DNA from: a bacterium
GTDB taxonomy: Bacteria; Pseudomonadota; Alphaproteobacteria; Sphingomonadales; Sphingomonadaceae
Assembly: GCA_030824575.1 (NCBI GenBank)
Contig: JAVBXL010000023.1
Location: 1 to 64,000, forward strand
Length of the DNA stretch: 64,000 bases
Direction: 5' to 3'
The translations under genes were made by a program, and so were the position numbers. The notes under the pieces were generated by a model. That model had not been told where the DNA came from. It saw nothing but the letters and a program-made list of their open reading frames with translations, and ran no database searches. Shown here piece after piece: positions 8,466 to 17,482 of the stretch. Positions within the stretch are counted from its first letter, which is position 1. Every line of letters begins with the position of its first letter.

Positions 8466-8831
8466 ATGACTGACCTGACGATGGAAAATCATGGCGACCT
8501 TATCGCGTCCGACCGGGTCGAAGGCACGGCCGTCTACAACCGCCAGGGCGACCGCCTCGGTAAGATCTCCAACTTCATGGTGGACAAGCGCAGCGGACAG
8601 GTGCGCTACGCCGTCCTCTCCTTCGGCGGCTTTCTGGGCATCGGGCACGACCATTATCCTTTGCCCTGGTCGATGCTGGCCTATGACACCGGCCAGCACG
8701 GCTATGTCGTCGACCTCGACAAGAAACTGCTCGACGATGCGCCGCGCTACGGCGCCGACCAGCGGCCGGATTATGACGACGGCTATGGCCGCAACGTCTA
8801 CCAATATTATGGCCTGATCTACCCTTGGTAA
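8466..8831 (+). CDS. PRC-barrel domain protein
   Basis: The 121-residue protein has an N-terminal PRC-barrel domain (residues 8-75: ASDRVEGTAVYNRQGDRLGK, then ISNFMVDKRSGQVRYAVLSF and FLGIGHDHYPLPWSML). A Tyr/Asp-rich tail follows. PRC-barrel proteins of this type are common, often stress-induced and of unclear biochemical role. The ATG at 8466 is preferred over the one at 8460 because AGGAG ends at 8458, 7 bases from the former and 1 from the latter. Confidence 0.85.
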   Translation: MTDLTMENHGDLIASDRVEGTAVYNRQGDRLGKISNFMVDKRSGQVRYAVLSFGGFLGIGHDHYPLPWSMLAYDTGQHGYVVDLDKKLLDDAPRYGADQRPDYDDGYGRNVYQYYGLIYPW

Positions 8832-8853
8832 ATCACCGCCAAGCACCACCATC

Positions 8854-8882
8854 GGCCGGGCCGGCATCATGCCGGGCCGGCC
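8854..8882. terminator. GC-rich hairpin after the PRC-barrel gene
   Basis: Two 14-base arms (8854-8867 and 8869-8882) are reverse complements except at one central position. The hairpin lies 22 bases after the stop. It has no U-run, so it may be a terminator of the type common in GC-rich alphaproteobacteria. Confidence 0.5.
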
Positions 8883-9019
8883 GCATCGCTGTTGACGATC
8901 CGGCTTTGTGGGCGTTTTTCCGGCTGCCTAGATTTCACCACATTTCGCCGCTTGCCTATTGTCTACCAGATAAATAGAATTATTGTCAGAGCCTCGATTT
9001 CAAGGATGAGGATCAGACC

Positions 9020-9676
9020 ATGGAGCGATTCGGTTTTTCGGGTGACACGCGCCAGCCGGTCGTGCTGACCATCCCTGGCCTTAACAATAGCGGACCGGGT
9101 CACTGGCAGACTATCTGGGAAGAAACGCGCGGCGATTGCGAGCGGGTGGACCTGGGCAGTTGGGCCAGCCCCAACCGCAACGCATGGGTGACGCGGCTCG
9201 ACGCCGCCATTCGCGAAGCGAACGGCCCGGTGATTTTGGCCGCGCACAGCCTGGGCTGCATGGCCGTCGCCTGGTGGGGCGCTTTGCAAAGCCAGGCCTA
9301 TGGCTGGCCGGTGACGGGCGCGTTGCTGGTTGCCCCGCCCGATTGCGACCGGATGGAAACGCCAGAGACTATCGGCGGATTTGGCCCCACGCCGCGCGCG
9401 CAACTGCCCTTCCCCTCGATCCTGGTGGGCAGTCGCGACGACCCCTATATCTTCTTCGAACGCGCCCATAGCGTCGGGAAATATTGGGGCAGTCAATTTG
9501 TCGATGCGGGCCATGCCGGCCACATCAACGCGGATTCGGGCCTGGGCGACTGGCAGTTCGGCCAATCGCTGCTCGAACGGCTGATCGACAATGCACAGGA
9601 ACAGGCGTCGGCCATGCGCCAGATGCGCCCGGCGCTGCCCATGGCACAGGCCGTGCGCCCGACCATCCACCCGTAG
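9020..9676 (+). CDS. RBBP9/YdeN-family alpha/beta hydrolase
   Basis: The 218-residue protein belongs to the small serine-hydrolase family DUF1234/RBBP9/YdeN. It starts with a beta-strand and oxyanion loop (VLTIPGLNNSGPGHWQT). The nucleophile elbow is AAHSLGCM near residue 76, the acidic residue lies in ILVGSRDDPY, and the His is in FVDAGHAGHINADSG. The GHINADSG ending is diagnostic of this family. The substrate is unknown. It is followed by a good intrinsic terminator, so the gene is probably monocistronic. Confidence 0.9.
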   Translation: MERFGFSGDTRQPVVLTIPGLNNSGPGHWQTIWEETRGDCERVDLGSWASPNRNAWVTRLDAAIREANGPVILAAHSLGCMAVAWWGALQSQAYGWPVTGALLVAPPDCDRMETPETIGGFGPTPRAQLPFPSILVGSRDDPYIFFERAHSVGKYWGSQFVDAGHAGHINADSGLGDWQFGQSLLERLIDNAQEQASAMRQMRPALPMAQAVRPTIHP

Positions 9677-9689
9677 AGACTCACCCCAG

Positions 9690-9738
9690 AGGGGCGCGAC
9701 AAGACAAACTTGCGCGCCCCTTATATTTGCTTTTTTGT
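9690..9738 (+). terminator. Rho-independent terminator after the hydrolase gene
   Basis: AGGGGCGCG (9690-9698) pairs with CGCGCCCCT (9713-9721) and is followed by a T-rich run including TTTTTT. It separates the hydrolase from the YezD-like gene, which must then have its own promoter in the AT-rich stretch 9722-9770. Confidence 0.75.
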
Positions 9739-9780
9739 CTATCTTTGTAGTTGAGATATTAGGCGGAGCCAGAGGTGCCC

Positions 9781-9981
9781 ATGAGCGAACATCAACCGAT
9801 TGAACTCCGCCACGCCCGCATCGACGGTGCCCGCGCAGAGCTGCGTCCCGACATCGCCGCCAGCGTCGACAAGGTGCGCAGCGTGCTGGAGGCGCTGCGT
9901 TTTGGATCGATCACGTTGACCGTCCATGATGCGCGCGTGGTCCAGATCGACGTGACGGAAAAGACGCGCCTGTCCAACTGA
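9781..9981 (+). CDS. YezD-family (DUF2292) small protein
   Basis: The 66-residue cytoplasmic protein ends with the family signature LRFGSITLTVHDARVVQIDVTEKTRL, a two-strand region typical of YezD/DUF2292. YezD-like genes are often found beside sulfate, sulfonate or cysteine metabolism genes, and their exact function is not established. The ATG at 9781 has AGAGG 6 bases upstream; an in-frame GTG at 9775 is less well placed. It is followed after 160 bases by a TonB-dependent receptor, which suggests a role in sulfur-source acquisition (inference from known neighbourhoods of this family). Confidence 0.82.
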   Translation: MSEHQPIELRHARIDGARAELRPDIAASVDKVRSVLEALRFGSITLTVHDARVVQIDVTEKTRLSN

Positions 9982-10141
9982 GCGATCAGGTGGGGGCATA
10001 GAGTTTCGGGCTGCGACAAGCGGCCCAGGCGGCAGGGGGTGAGCCGCATTGCCATTTCATTCCCATAGTATCGGCTTTGACCGGGCCACCGGAAATGCCG
10101 CGATAAAATGATCACCGGACAGCCGGATAAAGGGGATAATC

Positions 10142-12577
10142 ATGATTGCGCGTTTTCTGTTGCTCGCGAGCGTCGCGGGCGCTTCCATCATCACGCCCGA
10201 CGCCTTTGCGCAGGATGCGGCTCAGCCGGCCGCCGATGACGTCCAGCAACCCAATGTGCGCGGCGATGTGATCGTCGTCACCGCTCGCCGCCGTCAGGAA
10301 ACCGCGCAGGAAGTGCCGCTGGCGATATCCGTGATCCGCGGTGACAGCATCGAGGCGACCGGCAACTTCAACATCGTGAAGCTCCAACAACTCGCGCCGA
10401 CGCTGCAGGTCTACACCACCAACCCGCGCAACACGTCGGTCAACATCCGTGGCTTGGGCGTGCCGTTCGGCCTGACCAGCGATGGCTTCGAACAGGGCGT
10501 CGGCATCTATGTCGATGACGTCTATAACAGCCGCGTGGCCGCCGCGACCTTCGACTTCCTCGACGTGGCCCAGGTCGAAGTGCTGCGCGGGCCGCAGGGC
10601 ACGCTCTATGGCAAGAACACGACGGCCGGCGCGATCAACATCACGACCAACCAGCCGACCTTCGATTTCGAAGGCCGCGCCGAACTGACCGTCGGCAACC
10701 TCAACCTCAAACAGGCGAAGGCCGCCGTCTCCGGCCCGCTGTCGGAAACGATCGCCGCGCGCATCGCGGTTGCGGCCACCAGCCGCCGTGGCACACTCTA
10801 TAATGTGACCAGCCAGCGCTGGATCAACGAACAGGATAATCTGGGCATTCGCGGCCAATTGCTGTTCAAGCCCAATGATGATTTCAGCGTCACCCTGTCG
10901 GGCGACTATAGCAAGCAAGACCCGGAATGCTGCGGCACGACCTTCGTGCGCGTCGGCAAGACCCAGCGCGCGCTCGCCCGTCAATATGACGCATTGGCCG
11001 CCGCGCAAAATTATGTCGTCCCGAGCCGCAATCCCTATGATCGGCTATCCGACCTCGACAGCAACCTGAACGCCGGCAACAAGATCGGCGGCGTGTCGGC
11101 CAAGATCAAATGGGATGTCGGCCCTGGTACGCTGACCTCCGTCACCGCTTGGCGCTTCTGGGACTGGAAACCGGAAAATGACCGCGACTTCACCGGCCTG
11201 TCGATCGTCGCCAAGTCGCAGAACCCGTCGCAGCAGGATCAATATAGCCAGGAATTTCGCTATAATTACGAAAGCGAGAAGGTCGATTTCGTCCTCGGCC
11301 TGTTCGGCTTCAAGCAGCGGATCGACACCCAGGGCACCGAACAGCAGGGCAGCGCCGCGAGCAAATGGAGCCTGACCGGCGCATTGGCGAACGATCCCAG
11401 CGTCTTGGAAGGGCTAACCGCGAGCAACACCCAATGGCTCAAGAGCACCAGCGCCGCGCTGTTCGGCCAGGTCAGCTGGAAGGTGACCGACGCGCTGACG
11501 ATCCAGCCGGGCGCGCGCATCAACTATGACAAGAAATCGGGCTTCTACGAACGCATCGTCACCAATGGCGCGGGCGCGGTCATCAGTTGCACGCCGACGC
11601 CGACCGCCGGATCGGTGCTGGCCGCCCAGTGCGGCGTCTATCAGCCGCAGGAAAGCGCGCCGTCCGACAGCGCGTGGAACTTCACTTACGACTTCAACGT
11701 CAACTACAAGGTCGCCCGCGATGTGCTGGCCTATGCGACCTATGCCAAGAGCTTCAAGACGCTGGGCATCAACCAGAACGGCCTGCCGCTCAACGCCGAC
11801 AATACGGTCAATTACGATGCCGGCACGGTGAAGCCGGAATCGGTCAACCATTATGAAATCGGCCTCAAGACCCAGTTCTGGGATCGCCGGGCAACCTTCA
11901 ACCTCTCCGCCTTCCGCACCGACATCAAGAATTTCCAGGCGACCGTGAATGGCGGTCAGTTCGGCACCGTGCGTGGCTACCTCGCCAATGCGGAAAAGGT
12001 CCGGTCGCAGGGGATCGAGGCGGATCTCAAGATCGTCGCCAGCGACCGTTTCACCGCCTATGCCAATGGCGCCTACACCGACGCCCAATATAAGAAGTTC
12101 ACCAACGCCCCCTGCCCACCCGAATTGTCGGGCGGCACGTTGCAGCCATCGGGACAGGCGGCCGATTATTCGCAGCCGGGCGTCCCCGGTGCGCTCAGCC
12201 CGCGCCAGTGCGACATTTCCGGCCAGACCCTGCCCGGCGTGTCGAAATGGGCCTTCTCCTACGGCGCGGAATACAACATTCCGCTCACGCTGCTGGCGAA
12301 GGAGGGTCAGGCCTATCTGGGCGTCGATGGCAATTACCGGTCGCACTGGAACTCCAACGCCTCGCCGTCCATCTATACCGACGTAAAGGGCTATGCCCTG
12401 ACCAACTTCCGCGCCGGTTTCCGTGGCGAAGGGTTCGACATCTTCGGCTGGGTGCGCAATGCCTTCGACGTCGATTATATCGAAAATCTCCAGGTCGCGC
12501 CGGGCAACACCGGCCTGATCGCCGGCCAGGTCGGCGATCCGCAGACCTGGGGCGGCACGATCAAGGTTTCCTTCTGA
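10142..12577 (+). CDS. TonB-dependent outer-membrane receptor
   Basis: The 811-residue protein starts with a signal peptide (MIARFLLLASVAGASI..., cleavage after DAFA near residue 23). A TonB-box-like strand follows (DVIVVTARRRQETAQEVPL), then a plug domain with VEVLRGPQGTLYGKNTTAGAINI and a long beta-barrel of alternating polar and aromatic residues ending in VSF, as expected for an outer-membrane barrel. It is of the 'sphingomonad TBDT' type that imports diverse organic compounds rather than classical siderophores. No FecR/ECF regulator or periplasmic binding protein is next to it. The YezD-like gene upstream hints at an organosulfur or sulfate-ester ligand; this is inference only. Confidence 0.95.
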   Translation: MIARFLLLASVAGASIITPDAFAQDAAQPAADDVQQPNVRGDVIVVTARRRQETAQEVPLAISVIRGDSIEATGNFNIVKLQQLAPTLQVYTTNPRNTSVNIRGLGVPFGLTSDGFEQGVGIYVDDVYNSRVAAATFDFLDVAQVEVLRGPQGTLYGKNTTAGAINITTNQPTFDFEGRAELTVGNLNLKQAKAAVSGPLSETIAARIAVAATSRRGTLYNVTSQRWINEQDNLGIRGQLLFKPNDDFSVTLSGDYSKQDPECCGTTFVRVGKTQRALARQYDALAAAQNYVVPSRNPYDRLSDLDSNLNAGNKIGGVSAKIKWDVGPGTLTSVTAWRFWDWKPENDRDFTGLSIVAKSQNPSQQDQYSQEFRYNYESEKVDFVLGLFGFKQRIDTQGTEQQGSAASKWSLTGALANDPSVLEGLTASNTQWLKSTSAALFGQVSWKVTDALTIQPGARINYDKKSGFYERIVTNGAGAVISCTPTPTAGSVLAAQCGVYQPQESAPSDSAWNFTYDFNVNYKVARDVLAYATYAKSFKTLGINQNGLPLNADNTVNYDAGTVKPESVNHYEIGLKTQFWDRRATFNLSAFRTDIKNFQATVNGGQFGTVRGYLANAEKVRSQGIEADLKIVASDRFTAYANGAYTDAQYKKFTNAPCPPELSGGTLQPSGQAADYSQPGVPGALSPRQCDISGQTLPGVSKWAFSYGAEYNIPLTLLAKEGQAYLGVDGNYRSHWNSNASPSIYTDVKGYALTNFRAGFRGEGFDIFGWVRNAFDVDYIENLQVAPGNTGLIAGQVGDPQTWGGTIKVSF

Positions 12578-12589
12578 TCATGGCGGCGC

Positions 12590-12622
12590 GGGCCGGGGCG
12601 GCGCATCATGCCGCTCCGGCCC
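12590..12622. terminator. GC-rich hairpin after the TonB receptor
   Basis: A 13-base arm (12590-12602) pairs with 12610-12622 with one central mismatch, around a 7-base loop. It begins 13 bases after the stop codon and lacks a U-tract. Confidence 0.5.
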
Positions 12623-12666
12623 GTCCGGCATTTGCGCGCCGCGCCGCGCTGCGGTAGAGCGCGTCC

Positions 12667-13539
12667 ATGTCCACGACCTTCACGATCGACACCGCGACCA
12701 GCCGCGCCAACCCCACGCCCGCGCCGATGAAGCGCCTGACCGTGCCCGCCATCCAGCGGCGCAAGTTCGAGGGGAAGACGAGCGAACCGCTGGTCATGCT
12801 GACCGCCTATACCGCGCGCCAGGCGCAGTTGCTCGACCCGCATTGCGACATGCTGCTGGTGGGCGATTCGCTGGGCCAGGTGATTTACGGCCTGCCCTCC
12901 ACGCTTGCCGTCACGCTCGACATGATGATCGCCCATGGCGCGGCGGTGGTGCGGGGCAGCTATCACAGCGTCGTCCTGGTCGACATGCCCTTTGGTAGCT
13001 ACGAATCTTCGCCCCAACACGCCTTCGCCAGCGCCAGCCGGGTGATGGCCGAAACCGGTTGCGCTGCCGTCAAGCTGGAGGGCGGCGAGGCGATGGCGGA
13101 GACGATTTCCTTCCTCAGCCAGCGCGGCATCCCGGTGATGGCGCATATCGGCCTGACGCCGCAGGCGGTGAACGCGCTGGGCGGCTATGGCGCACGCGGC
13201 AAGAGCCAGCAGGAACATGCCAAGATCATGGCCGACGCCCGCGCGGTGGCGCAGGCCGGCGCCTTCGCCATGGTGCTGGAGGGCGTGATGGAGGAATTGG
13301 CCGTGGCCATCACCGACAGCGTGGACGTGCCGGTGATCGGCATCGGTGCATCGGCCCATTGCGACGGGCAGGTGCTGGTGACGGAGGACATGCTGGGCAT
13401 GTTCGATCGCGTGCCCCGCTTCGTAAAGCGCTATGAAAATCTGGCGCAGACCATCGACGGCGCGGCCGCCCGCTATGCCGCCGAAGTACGGACCCGCGCC
13501 TTTCCCACCGACGATCAGGTCTATCGACCCAAAAATTGA
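12667..13539 (+). CDS. panB: 3-methyl-2-oxobutanoate hydroxymethyltransferase
   Basis: The 290-residue protein is PanB, which transfers a hydroxymethyl group from methylene-tetrahydrofolate to 2-oxoisovalerate to give ketopantoate, the first step of pantothenate synthesis in the cytoplasm. The [12 protein letters not shown] start, [13 protein letters not shown] (substrate and metal binding), VKLEGGEAM and [19 protein letters not shown] blocks are all present. About 20 residues precede the conserved region; an ATG at 12727 would give a 270-residue protein closer to the E. coli length (264), so the start is uncertain. No panC is adjacent. Confidence 0.97.
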   Translation: MSTTFTIDTATSRANPTPAPMKRLTVPAIQRRKFEGKTSEPLVMLTAYTARQAQLLDPHCDMLLVGDSLGQVIYGLPSTLAVTLDMMIAHGAAVVRGSYHSVVLVDMPFGSYESSPQHAFASASRVMAETGCAAVKLEGGEAMAETISFLSQRGIPVMAHIGLTPQAVNALGGYGARGKSQQEHAKIMADARAVAQAGAFAMVLEGVMEELAVAITDSVDVPVIGIGASAHCDGQVLVTEDMLGMFDRVPRFVKRYENLAQTIDGAAARYAAEVRTRAFPTDDQVYRPKN

Positions 13540-13614
13540 TTTGCCTGTGGCATAAGCACCGCTATTGATCGCGCCTTCTGCGCTTAGTTTCTGATCCATT
13601 TCTCGGAGAATATC

Positions 13615-14313
13615 GTGGCCCTGACGCCGCAAAACAGCCAAGCCTTCATGCGCGAGGTGGACGACGCCGTCCGCCAGGACCAGCTTCTGGGCTTCTGGCA
13701 GCGCTATGGCCGCTGGATTCTGGTCGCGGTCATACTGGGCCTGGTCGCCTTTGGCGGCTGGCTCTACTGGCAGCATTACAGCAAGACCCAGTCGGAAGCG
13801 GTATCCGAGCAGATGGACGCGGTGCTGACGACCGCGGCCGGCGGCGGCACGCCCGACGCCAAGCAACTCGACGCGCTGACCAAGGCCGACCAGCCGGGCT
13901 ATCGCGCCTCCGCGCTGCTGACGCAGGCCGGTGCCGCGTCGCGCAAGGGCGATGCGAAGGGTGCGATCACCCTCTATGCCGCGATGGCCGCCGATACCAA
14001 GCTGGACCAGCCCTATCGCGACCTGGCGCTGATCCGCCAGACTGCGCTGGAGTTTGAGACGCTTAAGCCCCAGCAGGTGGTCGATCGATTGAAGCCCCTG
14101 GCGATCGAGGGCGCGCCCTGGTTCGGCAGCGCCGGTGAACTGGTGGCGATCGCCTATATGAAGATGGGCAAGACCGACCTGGCAGGGCCTATGTTCGCCG
14201 CGATGGCAAAGGACGCCAATGTGCCGCAGTCGATCCGTTCACGCGCGCGACAGATGGCAGGATTAATGGGGATCGACGCGGTCGAGATTCCGGCCGAGCC
14301 GAGCGAAGGATGA
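13615..14313 (+). CDS. YfgM-like tetratricopeptide membrane protein
   Basis: The 232-residue protein has a short cytoplasmic N-terminus, one transmembrane helix (about 33-53) and a periplasmic TPR-like region (about 70-215). This is the YfgM/UPF0070 layout. In E. coli YfgM associates with the SecYEG translocon and PpiD and sits between hisS and bamB. Here it directly precedes bamB (4-base ATGA overlap) and der, the same order. It probably assists periplasmic folding of exported proteins. It starts with GTG at 13615; CGGAGAA lies 6-12 bases upstream. Confidence 0.88.
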   Translation: MALTPQNSQAFMREVDDAVRQDQLLGFWQRYGRWILVAVILGLVAFGGWLYWQHYSKTQSEAVSEQMDAVLTTAAGGGTPDAKQLDALTKADQPGYRASALLTQAGAASRKGDAKGAITLYAAMAADTKLDQPYRDLALIRQTALEFETLKPQQVVDRLKPLAIEGAPWFGSAGELVAIAYMKMGKTDLAGPMFAAMAKDANVPQSIRSRARQMAGLMGIDAVEIPAEPSEG

Positions 14314-15674
14314 CCGAGCGGATGGGAATGACCAGCATGAAATGCGCGCCGATAGGCCGTGTCGTAACGATGGCCGCGATGGTCGCCCTGCTGGCTGGCT
14401 GCGGCGTGATCGGCGGCAAGAAGGGCGGCCCCAAGACGCCGGTCGTCGGCAACCGCACGTCGATTCTGAACAACGAACAAGGCGTAGAGATCGAGCCCAG
14501 CCTGGCCGATGTGCAGGTCACCCTGCCCGCCCCCTATGTCAACGAAAGCTGGTCGCAGCCGGGCGGTGACCCGTCCAAGGCGATGGGCCATGTCTCGCTG
14601 GGCGGGTCGCCCTCGCAAGTCTGGACCGCCTCGATCGAGGGCAGCTCGCCCCAGGCGCGCCTGGCCGCATCGCCGGTGGTCGCCGGCGGCAAGCTGTTCG
14701 TGACCGACGCGGGCGCACATGTCATCGCCTTCGACGCGGCGAGCGGCGCAAAGCTGTGGCAGACCAACCTGCCGTCCGAAGGCAAGGGTAATGGCCGCGT
14801 GCTGTTCGGCGGCGGCGTCAGCGTCCTGGGTGACCGGGTGTTCGCCAGCACCGGTTTTGGCGACGTCTTCGCGCTGAATGGCGCCGACGGCGCGATCCTC
14901 TGGAAAAAGCATCTGTCCGGCCCGCTGCGCGGCGCGCCGACGCTGGAAAACGGCCATGTCTATGTGATGGGCCAGGATAATCAGGTGTTCGCGCTCAACC
15001 AGTCCGACGGCGAAACCCAGTGGACCGATAGCGGCACCTTGCAGGTTACCGGCATTTTCGGCGTCGCCGCCCCCGCCGCTGCGCAGGGCACCGTGATCGC
15101 AGGTTATAGCTCAGGCGAAATCAACGCCTATCGTTACGAAAACGGCCGCACGCTTTGGGGCGACGCGCTGTCGCGCACCAGCATTTCGACTGCCGTGGCG
15201 TCGCTGACCGACATCGACGCCGATCCGGTGATCGACCGCGGCCGGGTCTTCGCGATCGGCCAGGGCGGCCGCATGGCATCTTACGAACTGACCAGCGGCC
15301 AGCGCCTGTGGGAAATCAACATTGCGGGCATCTCCACCCCCGCTGTCGTCGGCGAATGGGTGTTCGCGGTGACCAGCGACGCCCGGCTGCTCTGCGTCGC
15401 GCGCGCCACCGGCAAGATCCGCTGGGTCAGCCAGTTGCGCCGCTGGCAGAAGGAAAAGAAGAAGGACAAGGCGATCCGCTGGACCGGCCCGCTGCTGGCA
15501 GGTGGCCGCCTGATCGTCGTATCGACCCGCGGCGAGATGGTCTATGTCGATCCCACTACTGGATCGGTGCAATCGACGGTGGACATGGACCGGTCCATGT
15601 CGCTGTCGCCGATCGTCGCCAACAACATGCTCTATGTGCTGGCCGACGACGGGAAATTGACGGCGTTCCGTTAA
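14310..15674 (+). CDS. bamB: Outer-membrane assembly lipoprotein BamB
   Basis: The protein of up to 454 residues carries a lipoprotein signal peptide ending in LLAGC (Cys at residue 31 from the first ATG) and a PQQ-like eight-bladed beta-propeller with repeated units such as GAKLWQTNL, GAILWKKHL, GETQWTDSG, GQRLWEINI and GKIRWVSQL. BamB is the scaffold lipoprotein of the BAM complex that inserts beta-barrels in the outer membrane. Four in-frame ATGs (14310, 14322, 14328, 14337) precede the hydrophobic core. The first overlaps the yfgM-like stop by 4 bases and the later ones give a more usual signal length. The yfgM-bamB-der order is conserved in proteobacteria. Confidence 0.95.
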   Translation: MTERMGMTSMKCAPIGRVVTMAAMVALLAGCGVIGGKKGGPKTPVVGNRTSILNNEQGVEIEPSLADVQVTLPAPYVNESWSQPGGDPSKAMGHVSLGGSPSQVWTASIEGSSPQARLAASPVVAGGKLFVTDAGAHVIAFDAASGAKLWQTNLPSEGKGNGRVLFGGGVSVLGDRVFASTGFGDVFALNGADGAILWKKHLSGPLRGAPTLENGHVYVMGQDNQVFALNQSDGETQWTDSGTLQVTGIFGVAAPAAAQGTVIAGYSSGEINAYRYENGRTLWGDALSRTSISTAVASLTDIDADPVIDRGRVFAIGQGGRMASYELTSGQRLWEINIAGISTPAVVGEWVFAVTSDARLLCVARATGKIRWVSQLRRWQKEKKKDKAIRWTGPLLAGGRLIVVSTRGEMVYVDPTTGSVQSTVDMDRSMSLSPIVANNMLYVLADDGKLTAFR

Positions 15675-15695
15675 GCGACGCAAATATGCTAAGCC

Positions 15696-15759
15696 TACTC
15701 CCGCGCAGGCGGGGGTCCAGTTCCTCCGTCTGGACTGGATTCCCGCCTGCGCGGGAGTA
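15696..15759. repeat. Large intergenic inverted repeat between bamB and der
   Basis: An 18-base arm (15696-15713, beginning TACTCCCGCGCAGG) is the exact reverse complement of 15742-15759. Inside it GTCCAG (15715-15720) pairs with CTGGAC (15730-15735). The result is a long cruciform-capable element of the kind scattered between genes in sphingomonad chromosomes. It may terminate bamB transcription, but its length suggests a dispersed repeat. Confidence 0.85.
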
Positions 15760-15802
15760 CGGCGTTTATCGATTTTGAATTTTTAAGAAGGAACGGGCCT
15801 CC

Positions 15803-17170
15803 ATGCTGCCCACAGTAGCCATTGTCGGGCGTCCCAATGTGGGCAAGTCCACCCTCTTCAACCGCCTGGTCGGCAAGAAGCTGGCGCTGGTCGACGACCA
15901 GCCCGGCGTAACGCGCGACCGGCGTGAAGGCGAGGCGCATCTGCTGGGCCTCGACTTCATCATCGTCGATACCGCAGGCTATGAGGATGAGGACGCCAAT
16001 ACCTTGCCCGGCCGGATGCGGATGCAGACCGAAGCGGCGGTGGAAAATTGCGACGTCGCTCTGTTCATGATCGACGCCCGCGCGGGGATCACCCCTCTGG
16101 ACGAGGAAATCGCCCGCTGGCTGCGCGCCAACGACGCGCCGGTTATTCTGGTCGCCAACAAGGCCGAGGGCAAAGCGGCCGACGATGGCGTGATGGAATC
16201 CTTTTCGCTGGGCCTTGGCGAACCTGTCCCCTTTTCCGCGGAACATGGGCAGGGCATGGCCGACCTGTTCCAGGCGCTGCTCCCCCATGTGGAGCGCGAG
16301 GGCGACGAGCCCTATGAAAAGGAATTTTACGAGGATGACGAGAGCGCCCCGCTCAAGCTCGCCATCGTCGGCCGTCCCAATGCGGGCAAGTCCACGCTCA
16401 TTAACCGCCTGCTGGGCGAAAACCGCCTGCTGACCGGGCCGGAAGCGGGCATCACCCGCGACAGCATCGCCGTCGACTGGATGTGGACCAGCCGGGAAGG
16501 CGTGGAGCGTCCCGTCCGCCTGATCGACACGGCGGGGATGCGCAAGCGCGCCAAGGTGCAGGAAAAGCTGGAAAAGCTGGCCGTGTCCGACGGCATCAAC
16601 GCCGTCAATTTCGCCGAAGTCGTCGTGCTGATGATCGATTCCACGCGCGGTCTGGAAGCGCAGGATCTGCGCATCGCCGACCGCGTGCTGGAGGAGGGCC
16701 GCGCCCTCGTCGTCGCGCTCAACAAATGGGATACGGTCGAACATGGGTCGGCGCTGTATCAGGGCATCAAGAAGGCCCTGGACGAAGGATTGGCGCAGGT
16801 GCGCGGCGTTCCGATCATGACCATTTCCGGGTCCACCGGAAAGGGGCTGGACGACCTGATCCATGTCGCCTTCGAAACCCGCACCGCCTGGTCGCAGCGT
16901 GTTTCCACCGGCATCCTCAACCGCTGGTTCGAAACCGCGCTGGAGGCCAATCCCCCGCCCGCGCCCGGCGGCAAGCGGATCAAGCTGCGCTACATCACCC
17001 AGAACAAGACCCGCCCGCCTACTTTCGTGCTGTTCGGCACGCGGCTCGATGACCTGCCCGAAAGCTACCGCCGCTATCTGGTGAACGGCATCCGCCGCGA
17101 ACTGGGGTTCGGCGCGGTGCCGGTGCGCCTGACGCTGCGCAGCCAGAAGAACCCGTTCGCGACCAAATAA
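15803..17170 (+). CDS. der: Ribosome-assembly GTPase Der (EngA)
   Basis: The 455-residue protein has two tandem GTPase domains, the hallmark of Der. The first P-loop is GRPNVGKS (residues 9-16) and the second GRPNAGKS (about 190-197). Each is followed by a DTAGYED or DTAGMRKRAKV switch II and an NKAEG or NKWDT specificity motif. The C-terminal KH-like domain includes the IKLRYITQNKTRPPTF block. Der acts in 50S subunit maturation and is essential. The gene follows yfgM-bamB, as in many proteobacteria, but is separated from bamB by a large inverted repeat. Confidence 0.98.
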   Translation: MLPTVAIVGRPNVGKSTLFNRLVGKKLALVDDQPGVTRDRREGEAHLLGLDFIIVDTAGYEDEDANTLPGRMRMQTEAAVENCDVALFMIDARAGITPLDEEIARWLRANDAPVILVANKAEGKAADDGVMESFSLGLGEPVPFSAEHGQGMADLFQALLPHVEREGDEPYEKEFYEDDESAPLKLAIVGRPNAGKSTLINRLLGENRLLTGPEAGITRDSIAVDWMWTSREGVERPVRLIDTAGMRKRAKVQEKLEKLAVSDGINAVNFAEVVVLMIDSTRGLEAQDLRIADRVLEEGRALVVALNKWDTVEHGSALYQGIKKALDEGLAQVRGVPIMTISGSTGKGLDDLIHVAFETRTAWSQRVSTGILNRWFETALEANPPPAPGGKRIKLRYITQNKTRPPTFVLFGTRLDDLPESYRRYLVNGIRRELGFGAVPVRLTLRSQKNPFATK

Positions 17171-17174
17171 GGCG

Positions 17175-17387
17175 ATGGCGGCCGATCCCGTGTCCGTGAA
17201 CGCCAGGGGCATGAAATGTCCCTGGCCCGCGCTGCGCGCCGCCCGTGCATTGCGCGACGCCGACGCCATCGTGATCGAAGCGGACGACCCGATCGCCGCG
17301 CGCGAATTGGCGGCGCTCGCCCAGGCGCAAGGCTGGACCTTCGCGACTTTGGGCGACCATCGGTTCGCCCTGTCCCACCCGGCGTGA
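17175..17387 (+). CDS. TusA-family sulfur carrier protein
   Basis: The 70-residue protein has the TusA/SirA fold signature: VNARGMKCPWPALRAARAL with the catalytic Cys15 in a CPxP motif. TusA-family proteins relay sulfur as a persulfide for tRNA thiolation, molybdopterin synthesis or sulfur oxidation. The protein is a few residues shorter than E. coli TusA (81), which is common for paralogues. It starts 5 bases after the der stop, so it is probably co-transcribed with der. The specific acceptor is not visible. Confidence 0.9.
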   Translation: MAADPVSVNARGMKCPWPALRAARALRDADAIVIEADDPIAARELAALAQAQGWTFATLGDHRFALSHPA

Positions 17388-17482
17388 ATATGATCCATAT
17401 CGGGTGGCTTTCCGCTACGCTTTAACTCCCTGTTTACGCGCTCCGTCTATTTTGACATCGGGCGAATGAAGGAGCGGCGTGG

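Noticed and set aside
15695-17398. Minus-strand open frame of 567 codons opposite der
   Set aside because: It is the antisense shadow of a highly GC-biased gene; the composition (His/Gln/Arg/Gly-rich) shows no domain, and der is certain on the plus strand.
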